The notes under the pieces were generated by a model that was not told where the DNA came from, ran no database searches, and worked only from the letters and a program-made list of their open reading frames with translations. From Dermacentor variabilis (taxonomy: Eukaryota; Arthropoda; Arachnida; Ixodida; Ixodidae), in NCBI RefSeq assembly GCF_050947875.1, contig NC_134572.1, positions 161,828,920 to 161,892,919 of the forward strand: a stretch of 64,000 nt of DNA. The letters run 5' to 3'. Positions 46,600 to 56,418 of this stretch are shown here, one piece after another; within the stretch, counting starts at the first letter, position 1, and every line of letters starts with the position of its first letter. The position numbers were made by a program, and so were the translations under genes.

Positions 46600-49500
46600 A
46601 TGGTTGGGCTCGTGGAGCAAGCCTGCGTTTCAATGGAAGGTAAGTGTTGTAATTTGCTAACTCTTTCTGATCAGTCTGGCCTGCGGACATACGTGTGATG
46701 GCCTTGTTTTTCACCTTCTTTAGAGCTTACGGTTGGCGGGAAGCGCGCCATGGAAAACGAATACGAAAGTAAGTTATCGTCGCATTTTTCATTCCTCCGT
46801 GTTCGTAGCGTTAGTCTGCCGCTTTTAAAGTGCAGTCCAGTGCTATACTCTCAATGTCACTCGCGTAAACAATACGCACACGTCAATTGACTGCCGATTG
46901 AGAATCTGAACAACGAGAAATACAAGCGAGCAGTAAACGTCAGCATGGCTTCCATGTCTAGAGCGACTGCCTACCGTCACGTCAGCCAAGCCGTGCAGGC
47001 CGATGTGCGCGCAATATTGGCAGCTGCTGGCGAACATATTAACCCAGGGAATCTTCCTGGTGTCGCTGCCACCTCCTTTCAGCCAGTGGAAGTTCACGAA
47101 CCACCTCCGAACCTTTCGCTCGGCCAAGTTGCGAGGGGCGGCATTTGTGGTGGTGCGCAGGAATTTTGCGATGTGGACCAGTCTGGTGACAACATACATA
47201 GCAATCACAGCTTTCCCGTGGATTAAAACACGCTGGCGGGCTAGCTGGTTAGAATCCATGGTAGAGTGGTATAAGCGCGACTGTACTAGGACGTAGGAAG
47301 AAACAGATACATAGACACAGCGCTTCACTTTCAACTATAGATGTTATTTTCGCACGCATCGATAAATATATACCGTACGAGCGGAAACAAATGTAACAGC
47401 AAAAAAAAAAGAACATTCAGTGGTGAATTTCGATAAACCGTACACGTGTGCAAGGCATGGGGAAAATATGTACTGTAGTGGTCACAAAGATAAACCGACG
47501 AATCGTATCTCCTTTTCAGATAGCGATACCGAAGGCTTGCTTGCGCACTTTTCCTCTAGTTTTGCAATCTCGTAGGCCTCCGCAATCTCCCTCGTCATCC
47601 TGCTATGAGCCCTATATATAGAGAATGGAAGTACTTTCAAACATGGGCTTGCAGGAACAATCTCGGCAGTGAATACCCAAATGACCCGAGATTACCCTAG
47701 TGACGTTATATCGACGCTCTTTTAATCTCTCATTGATGCATCTACCGGTTTGACCAACATACGTTCTTCTGCATGAAAGTGGAATGGCATAGACAACGTT
47801 ATGAGTACGGGTTACAAATTGTTTGTGATGTTGAGTAGAACATGCCTGCCTTTTGTTATTCAGGTTAACACAGAGAATAACAAAAGGCACGCATGCTCTA
47901 CTGCCAGGATAGTCGTCCACCCTAAATTGCTTTGTCATTTACGCTGTGGTAGCAATTAAACCGGTATCATACTCAAAATTTAATTAAACCATTTTGTACA
48001 CCTTTGCTTGAGGACCACTGGTCGCACCATATCGAATCTTCAGCCAGGCACACTTAAACTTGCTTTTCCTTTTACTTAGCTGTTCTATTTGAGTTCTGTG
48101 ATCAACAAACAGTTTGTTGCCTGTGAATTTTATGGCTCTTGAGGATGTTAAACTTTACGACATGCTTAGTGCGCCGTTTTTGTAGATCTTTCATACCATG
48201 CCTCACTTTGAACGTCGGCTTGACGAACTGAGTCTGCTGGCTCAGGCCTTTACTTTATGCACACTGTGGAGCATTGTGCTAATCGTTAACTTTACCTACA
48301 GCTCCTGACTTAGGAACTAGTTATTTTGACCCAACTTTCCGTATACGCCTCCAGCATGAGGATGAAATCCATTTTCTGAACTGGCAGTGATGACAGTATC
48401 TGCTTAAGACTGTCAGATTACTGGAAGGGTCATCCACAGGTTCAGCAAATTACAGTACCATATTACATTTCTTTCGAGGTTTCTAAGCTGGCCTTTTAAG
48501 ACAGCCGCTCCAACATAAAAATTTCGCTCGGCAAAGTTGTTAGCGAACTGGTGCACAATGTTTGTAATGCAACTTTACCGGACTATGTAAAGCTAATTAT
48601 TCTCCTGCAGCTTCTTAATTGTCTTACCAGCCGTGAAATAATGCCTCTGTGTTGGCACATAGCGTTTTCTTTCTTTTTATATGTATTTTGTGTTGAGGTG
48701 AAGCATAACTAGTGGCCTCTCTGTTTCAGCTGTACTGTACAGACCAGCATCTATGCCGTTCGAGAGAAGGCAGTTAGAAGCACAAGTGCCTGGTATGTCT
48801 TTACATACGTGATTGCAGTTAAATGCTGCTTTGTACCATACTTGTGCAATGGAGCACTGCGTATTATGACTAAGACGCATTGTACAGATCATAGGAGAGA
48901 GGGTATATTCTTTAAGTGTCCAGTCCACTGCGTGGACACTTTCAGAATACCCCCTTGCCCCAACATCTCAGCTTCTGCACCTTTTGTAAAAAAATTTAGA
49001 CCACTTACAGGCTACTGAGCCTTTTTTGAACGAATATCAGCGTAAGACATAACAGGACATGACACAAATGCTTTGTGTGTCATGCATGCAGTTTATTGGC
49101 ACATTCAATGTTTTGCTGGTCTCAGCTAGCATATCTAAATTTTTGTCTGCTTGTGCATTCTGCTATCAAACAGAGCGTAAGCCACGGTGTCTTTGTTGTT
49201 TCTGATGTTTTGCACAGGTGTGTAGCTACTCACGCTGAAGCTCCAAGATTATACACAGACTTGCAAACTCAAGGTTAGTCACCTATGTGATATACATCTT
49301 TGTGCAGCTGTGATTCACTGTTCCTAGTATTAGTTTTTGTACATTTATTACACTATGCTCATGTGGAGCATAACCTATGGTCTGTTCTACATTCAGGTTC
49401 AGCCTACAGGCCAGTATCCACATCTCTTGCTGAAGCAACAAGGTCACGCACGTATCCACATGTGCTCGGTGTGTAATTAATATGCAATGTTATGTTATTT

Positions 49501-49981
49501 ATGCAGGTGGAGTTTAATCCATGCTGTTTTTGTTTTAGATGCTTTGCACAGGTCGGAAGCTGCTGGCTCATTCACGGAATTGCAAACTCGCGGTATGTCA
49601 TTTATGGGATATGCATCATTATGTTGCTATCATTCATTGTTTCCACTTTTTTTGCACATTTATTAGCTATGGTTAAATGCCTTTGGTCTGTTTTACGTTC
49701 AGGTTCATCATACACACCAGTATCCACACCCCGTGCTGGAGCTACAAGGCCACACACGGAACCACATGTGCTTGGTGTGTCATTCTGATGTCGCATTGCT
49801 ATGTTTGTTATGGTGCTGTAGTTCTAGATATTTAGTTTTTTAATGCAATTAGGATTCTTTGTCTACTTCACGCGTTTTGAGCCTATCTAACTATCCTCTT
49901 ACGTCTTTGTTTCAGGTGGTTTATGCAGGCCTGCTTCGACACATGCTGAAGTTGCCAGCTTCACAGAGTTGCAACCTCTTG
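46600..49981 (+). CDS. Candidate micro-exon gene with repeated phase-1 exons
   Basis: Eight short exons with consensus boundaries: E1 46600-46639 (ATG; donor GTAAGTG), E2 46724-46768, E3 48730-48792, E4 49226-49273, E5 49397-49468, E6 49539-49592, E7 49703-49774, E8 49916-49981. E2 onward are multiples of three (45, 63, 48, 72, 54, 72, 66 nt), and every junction is phase 1, so any exon can be skipped in frame. E4, E6 and E8 are one repeat type (ending ELQ-x-x-G); E5 and E7 are the other (Y-x-PVST...HVLG). The product would be a Ser/Thr/Pro-rich repeat protein without a signal peptide in this reading. No terminal exon with a firm stop is assigned. I recognise no family. Schistosome micro-exon genes have comparable architecture but no visible sequence link. 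Confidence 0.5.
46945..47226 (+). CDS. Unassigned 93-aa ORF between exons of the micro-exon gene
   Basis: A single-exon frame starting MASMSRATAYRHVSQAVQAD, then Ala-rich and Pro-rich, ending at TAA 47224-47226. An upstream CAG at 46931-46933 would join it in frame to the phase-1 end of exon 2, but there is no pyrimidine tract. It could be an alternative first exon, a separate small gene or chance. The basic helical start is protein-like; I do not recognise it. Confidence 0.3.
   Translation: MASMSRATAYRHVSQAVQADVRAILAAAGEHINPGNLPGVAATSFQPVEVHEPPPNLSLGQVARGGICGGAQEFCDVDQSGDNIHSNHSFPVD
47450..47940 (-). pseudogene. Penelope-like element C-terminal GIY-YIG fragment
   Basis: The minus-strand frame contains VVYAIPLSCRRTYVGQTGRC, INERLKERRYNV and HLGIHCRDCSCKPMFE. 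This is the GIY-YIG nuclease core (here VVY...TYVGQTG with the downstream Arg and Cys/His cluster), then a shifted EIAEAYEIAKL-like helix toward 47550. It is the last domain of a PLE, 5'-truncated, sitting in the long intron between exons 2 and 3 of the candidate micro-exon gene. Stop codons after the CKPMFESTSIL block show it is not functional. Confidence 0.8.
48901..48961. repeat. Imperfect hairpin in intron
   Basis: GGGTATATTCTTTAAGTGTC and, inverted, GGGTATTCTGAAAGTGTCC form arms of about 22 bp around GTCCACTGCG. It lies between exons 3 and 4. It may be a tiny foldback or a truncated TIR element. Confidence 0.6.
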
Positions 49982-50170
49982 GTATGTCCCGCATGTAATA
50001 TAAATCTTTATGCTGGCTTTGCTCAGTGACTATAATTTTGGTTTTTGGACATTTAATGCACTGCAGTCAGGCAGAGCATAACCTGTGGTGTCGTTTATGT
50101 TCAAATTCATCGTACAGGCCGGTATCCACATATCTGACGGTCAGACGCAGATCCACAAGTGCTCAGTATG
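49200..50170 (+). repeat. Tandem triplication of a two-exon unit
   Basis: Three units (about 49200-49470, 49520-49775, 49900-50170) each hold an A-type exon, an intron with conserved CATTTATTA- and TGGTCTGTT-like sequence, and a B-type exon. The introns align as well as the exons, so the units arose by genomic tandem duplication. In the third unit the B exon acceptor reads TTCAA instead of TTCAG, and its donor is shifted. Confidence 0.75.
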
Positions 50171-50301
50171 TCGTCCACCTTCTATTAATCGTTATAGTTA
50201 ATAGAGCTCAGTGTTGGGTTTTAGTGTTGCTAAGGCGAAATTCTAAGTATTTTATCTGTGAAGACGGATTTGTCTTGCTTTCTCATTTAATATTTACTTG
50301 A

Positions 50302-50689
50302 GACAAGTTATTTTTTGTATTTTATATGTACAATTTGCATTTGTGATAGTCCATTAGCACTATCTTAGATTGTTCATTGTAACATATTGGAAACAGAAGA
50401 TGATGCCCTTAGCAATAAATCAGCTTATTGTTCTTTAGTTATCTTGCAGCTTGATTGCAGAAAAAATTATGGCAGAACCCATTTCATGATGACTGTCGAT
50501 GTAATGTGATTAGCATTCAAGCAATATAGCAGCACACCACATTGCTGAAGCCACATTCATTTAAAAAATCTACAGTGGCCATTCTGAGACTATCGTTGCT
50601 TTGGCTATAGGCGACATATGGTGTCTCCGGTATCAGCTGACTTTCTTATAGCACTCGCTTGGCGAGGTTGCCCGTGAGCATGACGACAA
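50302..50689. other. Unannotated
   Basis: AT-rich sequence after the exon array. No clear terminal exon or poly-A signal is assigned. Confidence 0.35.
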
Positions 50690-51010
50690 CGCCATGGCGA
50701 CGAGGAGATGGCAATGTTGAAACGATGACTATGGTATAATCACGACAATGTGACGACTACAGCATGAGGATAATGGGATAATGCAAGTACATGGCGACAA
50801 CTGTGATGAGGGTACGGCAACAACTGCATGGCAACGATGGCGACGACAATAAGATGACATGTTTGAAATGATGACAATGGGAAACGGTGCGATGACAATG
50901 GTGTGCTCATAACCATGCGATTACGATGACGTAGTGATGACGGCATGGCGAGAGTAGGATGATGTTAGAATGACGAAGGTGAAACGACCATTACGGCATA
51001 ACGATGGCAA
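50690..51010. repeat. Degenerate minisatellite of ATGACGACAATGGCGA-type units
   Basis: Irregular 12-25 bp units built from GATGACGA, CAATG and CATGGCGAC run for about 320 bp. Very diverged. Confidence 0.6.
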
Positions 51011-51063
51011 TCTGACAATGAAGTGTCCAATCATTCAGTCGTGGAGATAGTCAAGATAGTCAA

Positions 51064-52540
51064 GAGACCCTGAAACGATTTTGACGATTTTCTACAAACG
51101 TACTGAGTCGTTAGAGTAGGTCCTTCTGATCATTAATTGAGACATCTAAGTGCTCCGCGTAAAGCGTGTAATTTATTATAAGGTTTTAAAAATGCACATC
51201 GCTGCCAATCGCAGCACGCTGCTCGGCGGAATTTTAAGCCGCCCCTACCCATATGACCGAAATCACCCATATGACGTCAGTGGGGCGAGCTATCCGATTG
51301 GCTGACCAGGACGCGTGATCGATAATTTTTCCAACCTTATCGTAAACAAATGATGTTCGTAATAGTTGGAATGTTAGTTAGTTTGTTTTTATAAAAAGAA
51401 AGTAACATAAAGAGAATGCACAAGAACAATGTTTCAGTACACTTAAGCACTTCCGGCACACAGCAAGTGTCGTCTGCTTGTGTTACAACGTGCTTCGTCT
51501 TTGACGAGAGCTCCGCCGTCAGTGTCAGGTTTGTATTTTTGCTAGCGCTATGATTCGACTTTGTTGCACTGTGGACTGCAAACGTCGCGACTGGCAATAT
51601 GTCAAGCTGCGACATCGTGTCCCTCTGCAACCCAGTAGACGAGCGGACTGGCTGCCGCACATCGGCCTGCCGCTATCCGATCGGCGCCAGGATTGGTGCG
51701 ATTGTGGCCGTTACTTTACACCGGAAGATTACTAACGCAATAGCGTTTCGCGAGTCCGGTATTAGGGTAAACGCAAGCGCAAAGGGAGAGGGCCTGCGGT
51801 GTCCCCTTGTGTGTAGTTTCAGGGGCTGAACAGAAGCGCAACTGTGAATGGTCTGCATGGTGCAGCCACCTGGTGGCATAGAGCTCAAACACACACAGTA
51901 GCAGTAACAAAATGTATTCTTCTTTGCTGCTGGTGTAAATTTTTCGCAGGAGTGTAATCGTTAACACGTTGCTTTTGTAAATGTTTAAAATGTTTTACAC
52001 TTGGTCAGAGCAATATTAGCTCTTTGGCTGGTTAAGCTCTGCGCCACGGGTGGCTGGACCGTGGAGACCGATCAGGCAGCTCACGTACGTCTACGCTAAA
52101 GTTCCTTCATCAACTTGAGTTTATGGCTCCACCGTTCCGTCGAAATGTTCAGCTAGTGTGTGATTACCGGAATACCAGACACGTTCGGCGTTGCGACAGG
52201 ATTCTCGCAACGCACGCTGCTTCGATAGCTCTCGCTTGGGGTCGACGGCCAAGCGGCTAGCGGAGAGGTTTCGCGCGGGTGGGGGCGGGCTCCAAAACAA
52301 CCGGAAATGGACGATGTGACGTCGCATCGTGACGCAGAACCAGTGAAGGCGGAGCTTAGCCCCGATCGCTCGGCGAACGAGTTGAGAAGGAAAAGCATGG
52401 CTAGGGAGGAGAGTAACTTGTGATCGCTTGTAGCTCCATTACTACGTAACGCTTCACTTAAATTGTGGTGCGAATGTTCTACTTATGCTGTACTCTAGGC
52501 GTCTACAAAATTTATCCGAACCGTTGCAGGGGCCCTTTAA
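51064..52540. mobile_element. TIR DNA element carrying a THAP-like ORF
   Basis: The left end (CCCTGAAACGATTTTGACGA, then TTTTCTACAAACG) and the inverted right end (GGGGCCCCTGCAACGGTTCG-like, then TTTTGTAGACGCC) match imperfectly over about 40 bp. The element is about 1.5 kb with one THAP-like frame and no catalytic transposase. A THAP domain suggests the P-element superfamily. No 8-bp target duplication could be confirmed. Confidence 0.5.
51550..51735 (+). CDS. Short THAP-like domain ORF, last zinc ligand lost
   Basis: 61 codons: MIRLCCTVDCKRRDW begins a C-x4-C finger. It is followed by RVPLQPSRRADWLPHIGLP, matching the Phe-Pro...Trp region of THAP domains, and CGRYFTPEDY, matching the C-x2-H-F...DDF end, with Tyr in place of the zinc-binding His. 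The length fits a THAP domain alone (about 60-90 aa). It is probably the DNA-binding exon of the surrounding TIR element, now degraded. Confidence 0.5.
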   Translation: MIRLCCTVDCKRRDWQYVKLRHRVPLQPSRRADWLPHIGLPLSDRRQDWCDCGRYFTPEDY

Positions 52541-52554
52541 GGTCTGATTTTAAA

Positions 52555-52808
52555 GTCAGTATTTCATTGACCTGCAATAAACTCCTGGATGGCATTGCCA
52601 ACCTTTCTCTCGATGTGCCCATTGGTCGAGGCACCAAAGATAGTTAATTCGGAACATTTACATCTAGTTTGACACAGCGCGGAACGGTGTTTCTAAGGAT
52701 CTTTTTCGCAAATTGAAAATCTGACATTACATTGAAACTGACGCATTGTTTTACGTTCCCCACAAATAGAACAGTTCGATGAGATTGCCAGACTAGCTCT
52801 GCGTAGGT
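52555..52808 (-). pseudogene. LINE RNase H C-terminal segment (3' of the LTR insertion)
   Basis: The minus-strand frame includes ASLAISSNCSICGERKTMRQ and, further on, FGASTNGHIERKVGNAIQEF, the tail after RNase H in LINE ORF2. It continues, in the same frame once one AGGT copy is removed, from ITFLNIYL at 55294 and beyond. It is therefore the downstream half of the LINE interrupted by the LTR element. Confidence 0.7.
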
Positions 52809-53351
52809 TGTGGGGATGCGTGACTCTCACGCCTCCTCTGAGATCTAGTTTTCCCGCATGGCTCGTCTCCTGCAGGGCGGCTTCGCCCGCCGCGTGGCCT
52901 GGCGCCCGCGGCGGTCGGAGTGGTACAAGCGCGGTGCGAGAGATGGCGCGAGTGTCGCGCCGCTGCGGGGTTACTCGGGCGCCGGGAGACAAGGCGCTCT
53001 GTCTCTCTTTGGGGTTCGGGAAACAAGCGGGACGGACATGCCGTTTGCCCGTGCGCCGACCCATGCTTCTGCGAGACCGTCTCGCGTGGCCGCCTTGGAC
53101 ACCGTCCGCGTGACCCTACACGCGAATGACCAGGCGTTGGGATCCAGCATGGGGCGAACATATTCGCTCGCTACCAGGTCGCGGTAAGTCGGACTTCTAG
53201 ATTTGTCGCGCGCCCATCGGCACGTTTTGTGGGTAGCAACTCGGCTAGCAGGCATTGATCTATGAAAGGTGCAATAAATGCCCTTGTGATTGTTTGCACT
53301 ACTGTGTTGTCGTTCCTTTGTCCCAAGAGCATGGGTGTGAGAGACCCCACA
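52809..53351 (+). repeat. 5' LTR
   Basis: 543 bp, TG...CA. AATAAA at 53273-53278 is a plausible poly-A signal defining the R/U5 region. No strong TATA. The frames it contains recur in the 3' LTR only because the sequence is duplicated. Confidence 0.9.
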
Positions 53352-53353
53352 TC

Positions 53354-53372
53354 TGGCTGCCCAACGTGGGAC
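53354..53372 (+). other. Primer-binding-site-like sequence
   Basis: TGGCTGCCCAACGTGGGAC, two bases after the 5' LTR, resembles TGGCGCCCAACGTGGGG-type sites complementary to tRNA-Lys, with one change or insertion. Confidence 0.6.
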
Positions 53373-54154
53373 TCTTGGGGCATCGGACGATAGTTTTAAC
53401 AGTTTGCTTCGTTCGAGACCTTTGTTTGAACCGAAGCGTAGGCCTAGCGTGGATTTTGATCGCTAGCGTCGGCGGCGTGCTTTCTTGAGCGAGGTGATGG
53501 TGGCTGTAGTGTGTTTGAACATATCAACATGCTAAGCTTTTTCGCAAGTGTTTTTCTTTAATGACATTCGTCAGTACGAGAGCCACGTGGTCTGCATCCT
53601 GGGAGAGCGAGGCTGAGCGCCCGCGGAGCAGTGGCAAGCCTGAAGCGAGTGAGTTCGGAAGCCTCGTGGGTGATCCGAATTTCTGATGTAAATAGCTTCT
53701 TCTATCTCTTTGACTCGGATGAAGTCGCGGCTCTGGGAGCCGGGTGGCCGCGGGCCACGGGTGCCACTGCGGGCTGACTGGTATTGCGGCCTGGCACCGG
53801 GCGCTCCGACACCGTCTAGGACGGTGGGCGCCGTCAACTCGGATGCTGTGTGCACCGAGCGGAGTAGGACCACCTCACAGAGCTGACGTCTCCTCGCGGC
53901 TGCCTGTTTTGCGCTCATTTTGGGTGTTGTTTTTGGATGCCGGTTGTTGTCAGGGTAGCGACGCTTTGGGCCTAAGGCTTTACGAAGCTGCCTGTCGCAC
54001 GTGAAGGGACACAACCTGGTGGACCGTGGCGTTGAGGTGTTGCAAGTTGCTTCCCTCATTCTAGTTAGCCTCGCACGAATTGAAATTACTCGTTCGACTC
54101 AAGAAAGCGAGCTTCGTTCACGTGAACTTAGCATCTGAGTAGCTGCCCGATCTT

Positions 54155-54556
54155 TTGCTGGCCGAGTTGAACATCGTGCCACGTGGGCGATGCGCATGCA
54201 TAATTCCTCTCCCTTGCACTACTTTAGGGTTTGCCGAGTGTGTTAAATGTACGCAGCGTGATTGGAGTCACCCCTGGCTTGCTGACACCTGCACATCGTC
54301 TGCGCTGCTGCCCGGGACTACGATCGAGTCACCCCGGGCGATGGTGATGCTGTGGCCAGTTCGGCGCAGCGACTTCGGCGGCCTCCTGCATCCAGTTCAC
54401 AACCCTCGGCGGCGCACAAAAGAGCCGGCGGTCACCGACAGCTACGGCGGCTCTTCCCAGCAGGGCGCGCCGGCGCGAGCGTCGCTTGCTCGTTCCGACT
54501 ACTGCGTCGTCGTTTCCGGAGTCCTGGCCTGTAATCGTGCCGCCGAGTCTGCATAG
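54155..54556 (+). CDS. Unrecognised 133-aa ORF inside the LTR element
   Basis: The longest plus-strand frame of the interior. It has CVKCTQRDWSHPW near the start and becomes Ser/Arg/Ala-rich. It has no recognisable gag, env or pol motif. It may be carried sequence or chance, since the region is GC-rich. Confidence 0.2.
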   Translation: MLAELNIVPRGRCACIIPLPCTTLGFAECVKCTQRDWSHPWLADTCTSSALLPGTTIESPRAMVMLWPVRRSDFGGLLHPVHNPRRRTKEPAVTDSYGGSSQQGAPARASLARSDYCVVVSGVLACNRAAESA

Positions 54557-54733
54557 CTGCCGCTGTGACCGGCGGACGCCAGCGGTGCACCCAAGGACAA
54601 TGTCGGCTCGCATGTTATGGACAGCGTGCGGACATTTCTTCGGCGCGACCACTGTTTAATGTTCTACCTTGTTTGCGAAGCACAGCTTGATGTTAGACCG
54701 TGCCACATGTCTCGCCGGAATATGTAGTGATTT

Positions 54734-54746
54734 AAGGTTGGGGGGA
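54734..54746 (+). other. Polypurine-like tract before the 3' LTR
   Basis: AAGGTTGGGGGGA directly upstream of the LTR TG. It is purine-rich except for two T residues, in the place where plus-strand priming occurs. Confidence 0.5.
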
Positions 54747-55289
54747 TGTGGGGATGCGTGACTCTCACGCCTCCCCTGAGATCTAGTTTTCCCGCATGGC
54801 TCGTCTCCTGCAGGGCGGCTTCGCCCGCCGCGTGGCCTGGCGCCCGCGGCGGTCGGAGTGGTACAAGCGCGGTGCGAGAGATGGCGCGAGTGTCGCGCCG
54901 CTGCGGGGTTACTCGGGCGCCGGGAGACAAGGCGCTCTGTCTCTCTTTGGGGTTCGGGAAACAAGCGGGACGGACATGCCGTTTGCCCGTGCGCCGACCT
55001 ATGCTTCTGCGAGACCGTCTCGCGTGGCCGCCTTGGACACCGTCCGCGTGACCCTACACGCGAATGACCAGGCGTTGGGATCCAGCATGGGGCGAACATA
55101 TTCGCTCGCTACCAGGTCGCGGTAAGTCGGACTTCTAGATTTGTCGCGCGTCCATCGGCATGTTTTGTGGGTAGCAACTCGGCTAGCAGGCATTGATCTA
55201 TGAAAGGTGCAATAAATGCCCTTGTGATTGTTTGCACTACTGTGTTGTCGTTCCTTTGTCCCAAGAGCATGGGTGTGAGAGACCCCACA
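54747..55289 (+). repeat. 3' LTR
   Basis: 543 bp. It differs from the 5' LTR at four C/T sites (near 54775, 55000, 55149 and 55159). AATAAA at 55211-55216. Confidence 0.9.
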
Positions 55290-55293
55290 AGGT

Positions 55294-55850
55294 AAATATT
55301 CAGAAATGTAATTCGACAGCGTAGTCTAGTGATTGTGAGTTGAAGTGTTCGTGTTTGACAGATGCTTACTGTTCCAGTGGGGGTGTGACAAGTGGTGAAA
55401 ATCCGAGGAGTGTGTTGGAAATGGGGCATAAAATTCACTCAGTATCATCTGTTTCCGAAATTCACCCCAGTAATGGAAGTTGATGCCGGTAGGATTTGAA
55501 TAACCGGACCATTCATGGACGCTCTCGCCAGTGAATCTGCCATTTCGTTCAAAAATAGGCCCTTATGCCCTGACACCCAAACCAATCAAATGAAAGCTAA
55601 ACGAGGGGGAACTGATGATTTGAAATCTCGCAAAAAGCTGGGGCTCAATAGAGGCAGCGAGGGAGGAGCACAAAGACAGAGAATGTGTCAGGACCACTGT
55701 GGAATGTGCTGATGCATTTATTGTACGGAGGGCTAGATTTATAGCTAAACATTCCGCTAGTAAGATAAGTACGAAGTCTCAGAGGCGAAGGGAGATCGAC
55801 CAGTTGAAAATAGGAGAAATTATTCTGATTTCACACTTTTCTTTTCATTG
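55294..55850 (-). pseudogene. LINE RNase H segment interrupted by the LTR element
   Basis: The minus-strand frame gives VIATDTSQ (first Asp), LLAECLAINLALR (Glu), VVLTHSLSLCSSLAA (second Asp replaced by His) and WVSGHKGLFLNEMADSLA (His and last Asp), then RCRITFLNIYL running into the segment at 52808. The layout matches the RNase H of I/R1-type LINEs. Loss of one Asp and stops upstream make it inactive. Confidence 0.75.
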
Positions 55851-56334
55851 AGAAGTGTCAGTGGCAATAACTGTCTTGATCGGTATGCACAAAATGTAAT
55901 CATTTAAGACGAAGGTCAACATGCGGTACGTAGTACCTTTGAATTTTTACGGAAAATATCGAACTGTACTTTAATAGAATTGCTGTTGCAATAAACAGGG
56001 GTTACCTCACGAATATAGACGTTTAACTTTTACCCCAAAAAATAATTTGATGTGTTCGGAATCGCGGCCAGTACACGCCAATAACCAAATGAGACGGCTT
56101 TGCGAAGTGTTTGTGAACTGTTTGTGATACCTCATAGGGGATTCATATAGCCTTCAAAATTATTGTACAGCTAACAACCTGAAACGCGTAACAAGAGAAG
56201 GGATACCAGCGTTGAGATGGAGAACTATTTGTTACAAATTTAGGTAGCCCTAAACATAGTCGCAAGACCTGCTTCTCCGGGAGAACAAGGAGGCGAAGCT
56301 TACATGCAGTAGCTCCAGAATACACAACACACAT
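55851..56334. other. Unannotated spacer
   Basis: No recognised frame; it may be the diverged upstream part of the interrupted LINE. Confidence 0.35.
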
Positions 56335-56357
56335 CCATCCATCATCATCATCATAAT

Positions 56358-56417
56358 CAGCAGCAGCAGCAGCAGCAGCGGCAGCGCGGCGGCGGCGGCG
56401 GCAGCAGCAGCAGCCTG
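56358..56417. repeat. (CAG)n/(GGC)n repeat in the RTE 3' region
   Basis: Mixed CAG and GGC units next to (TCA)n at 56341-56356. Confidence 0.85.
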
Positions 56418-56418
56418 G

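Larger units (their letters stand above)
52809..55289 (+). mobile_element. Young non-autonomous LTR retrotransposon, 2.48 kb
   Basis: Two 543-bp direct repeats (TGTGGGGATG...CCCCACA) flank a 1395-bp interior and are bounded by a 4-bp AGGT duplication (52805-52808 and 55290-55293). A primer-binding-site-like sequence and a purine tract are in the expected places. There is no gag, protease, RT or integrase, so it depends on a relative. The 4-bp duplication and TG...CA ends fit the Gypsy group. The LTRs differ at 4 positions, all C/T, suggesting recent insertion. Confidence 0.9.

Noticed and set aside
48302..48340. Extra phase-1 micro-exon between exons 2 and 3
   Set aside because: Open and AG/GT-bounded, but the donor is weak and it resembles neither exon type. 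Likely coincidence.
45195..49981. Joining the THAP-like exons and the micro-exon array into one gene
   Set aside because: The THAP exon ends in phase 0. Reading exon 2 of the array in that phase leads to a stop in exon 3, so the two do not join without an unseen exon.
52858..53187. 109-aa ORF present twice (also 54796-55125), suggesting a conserved gene
   Set aside because: Both copies lie inside the two LTRs. Duplication of the LTR, not selection, explains the repeat.
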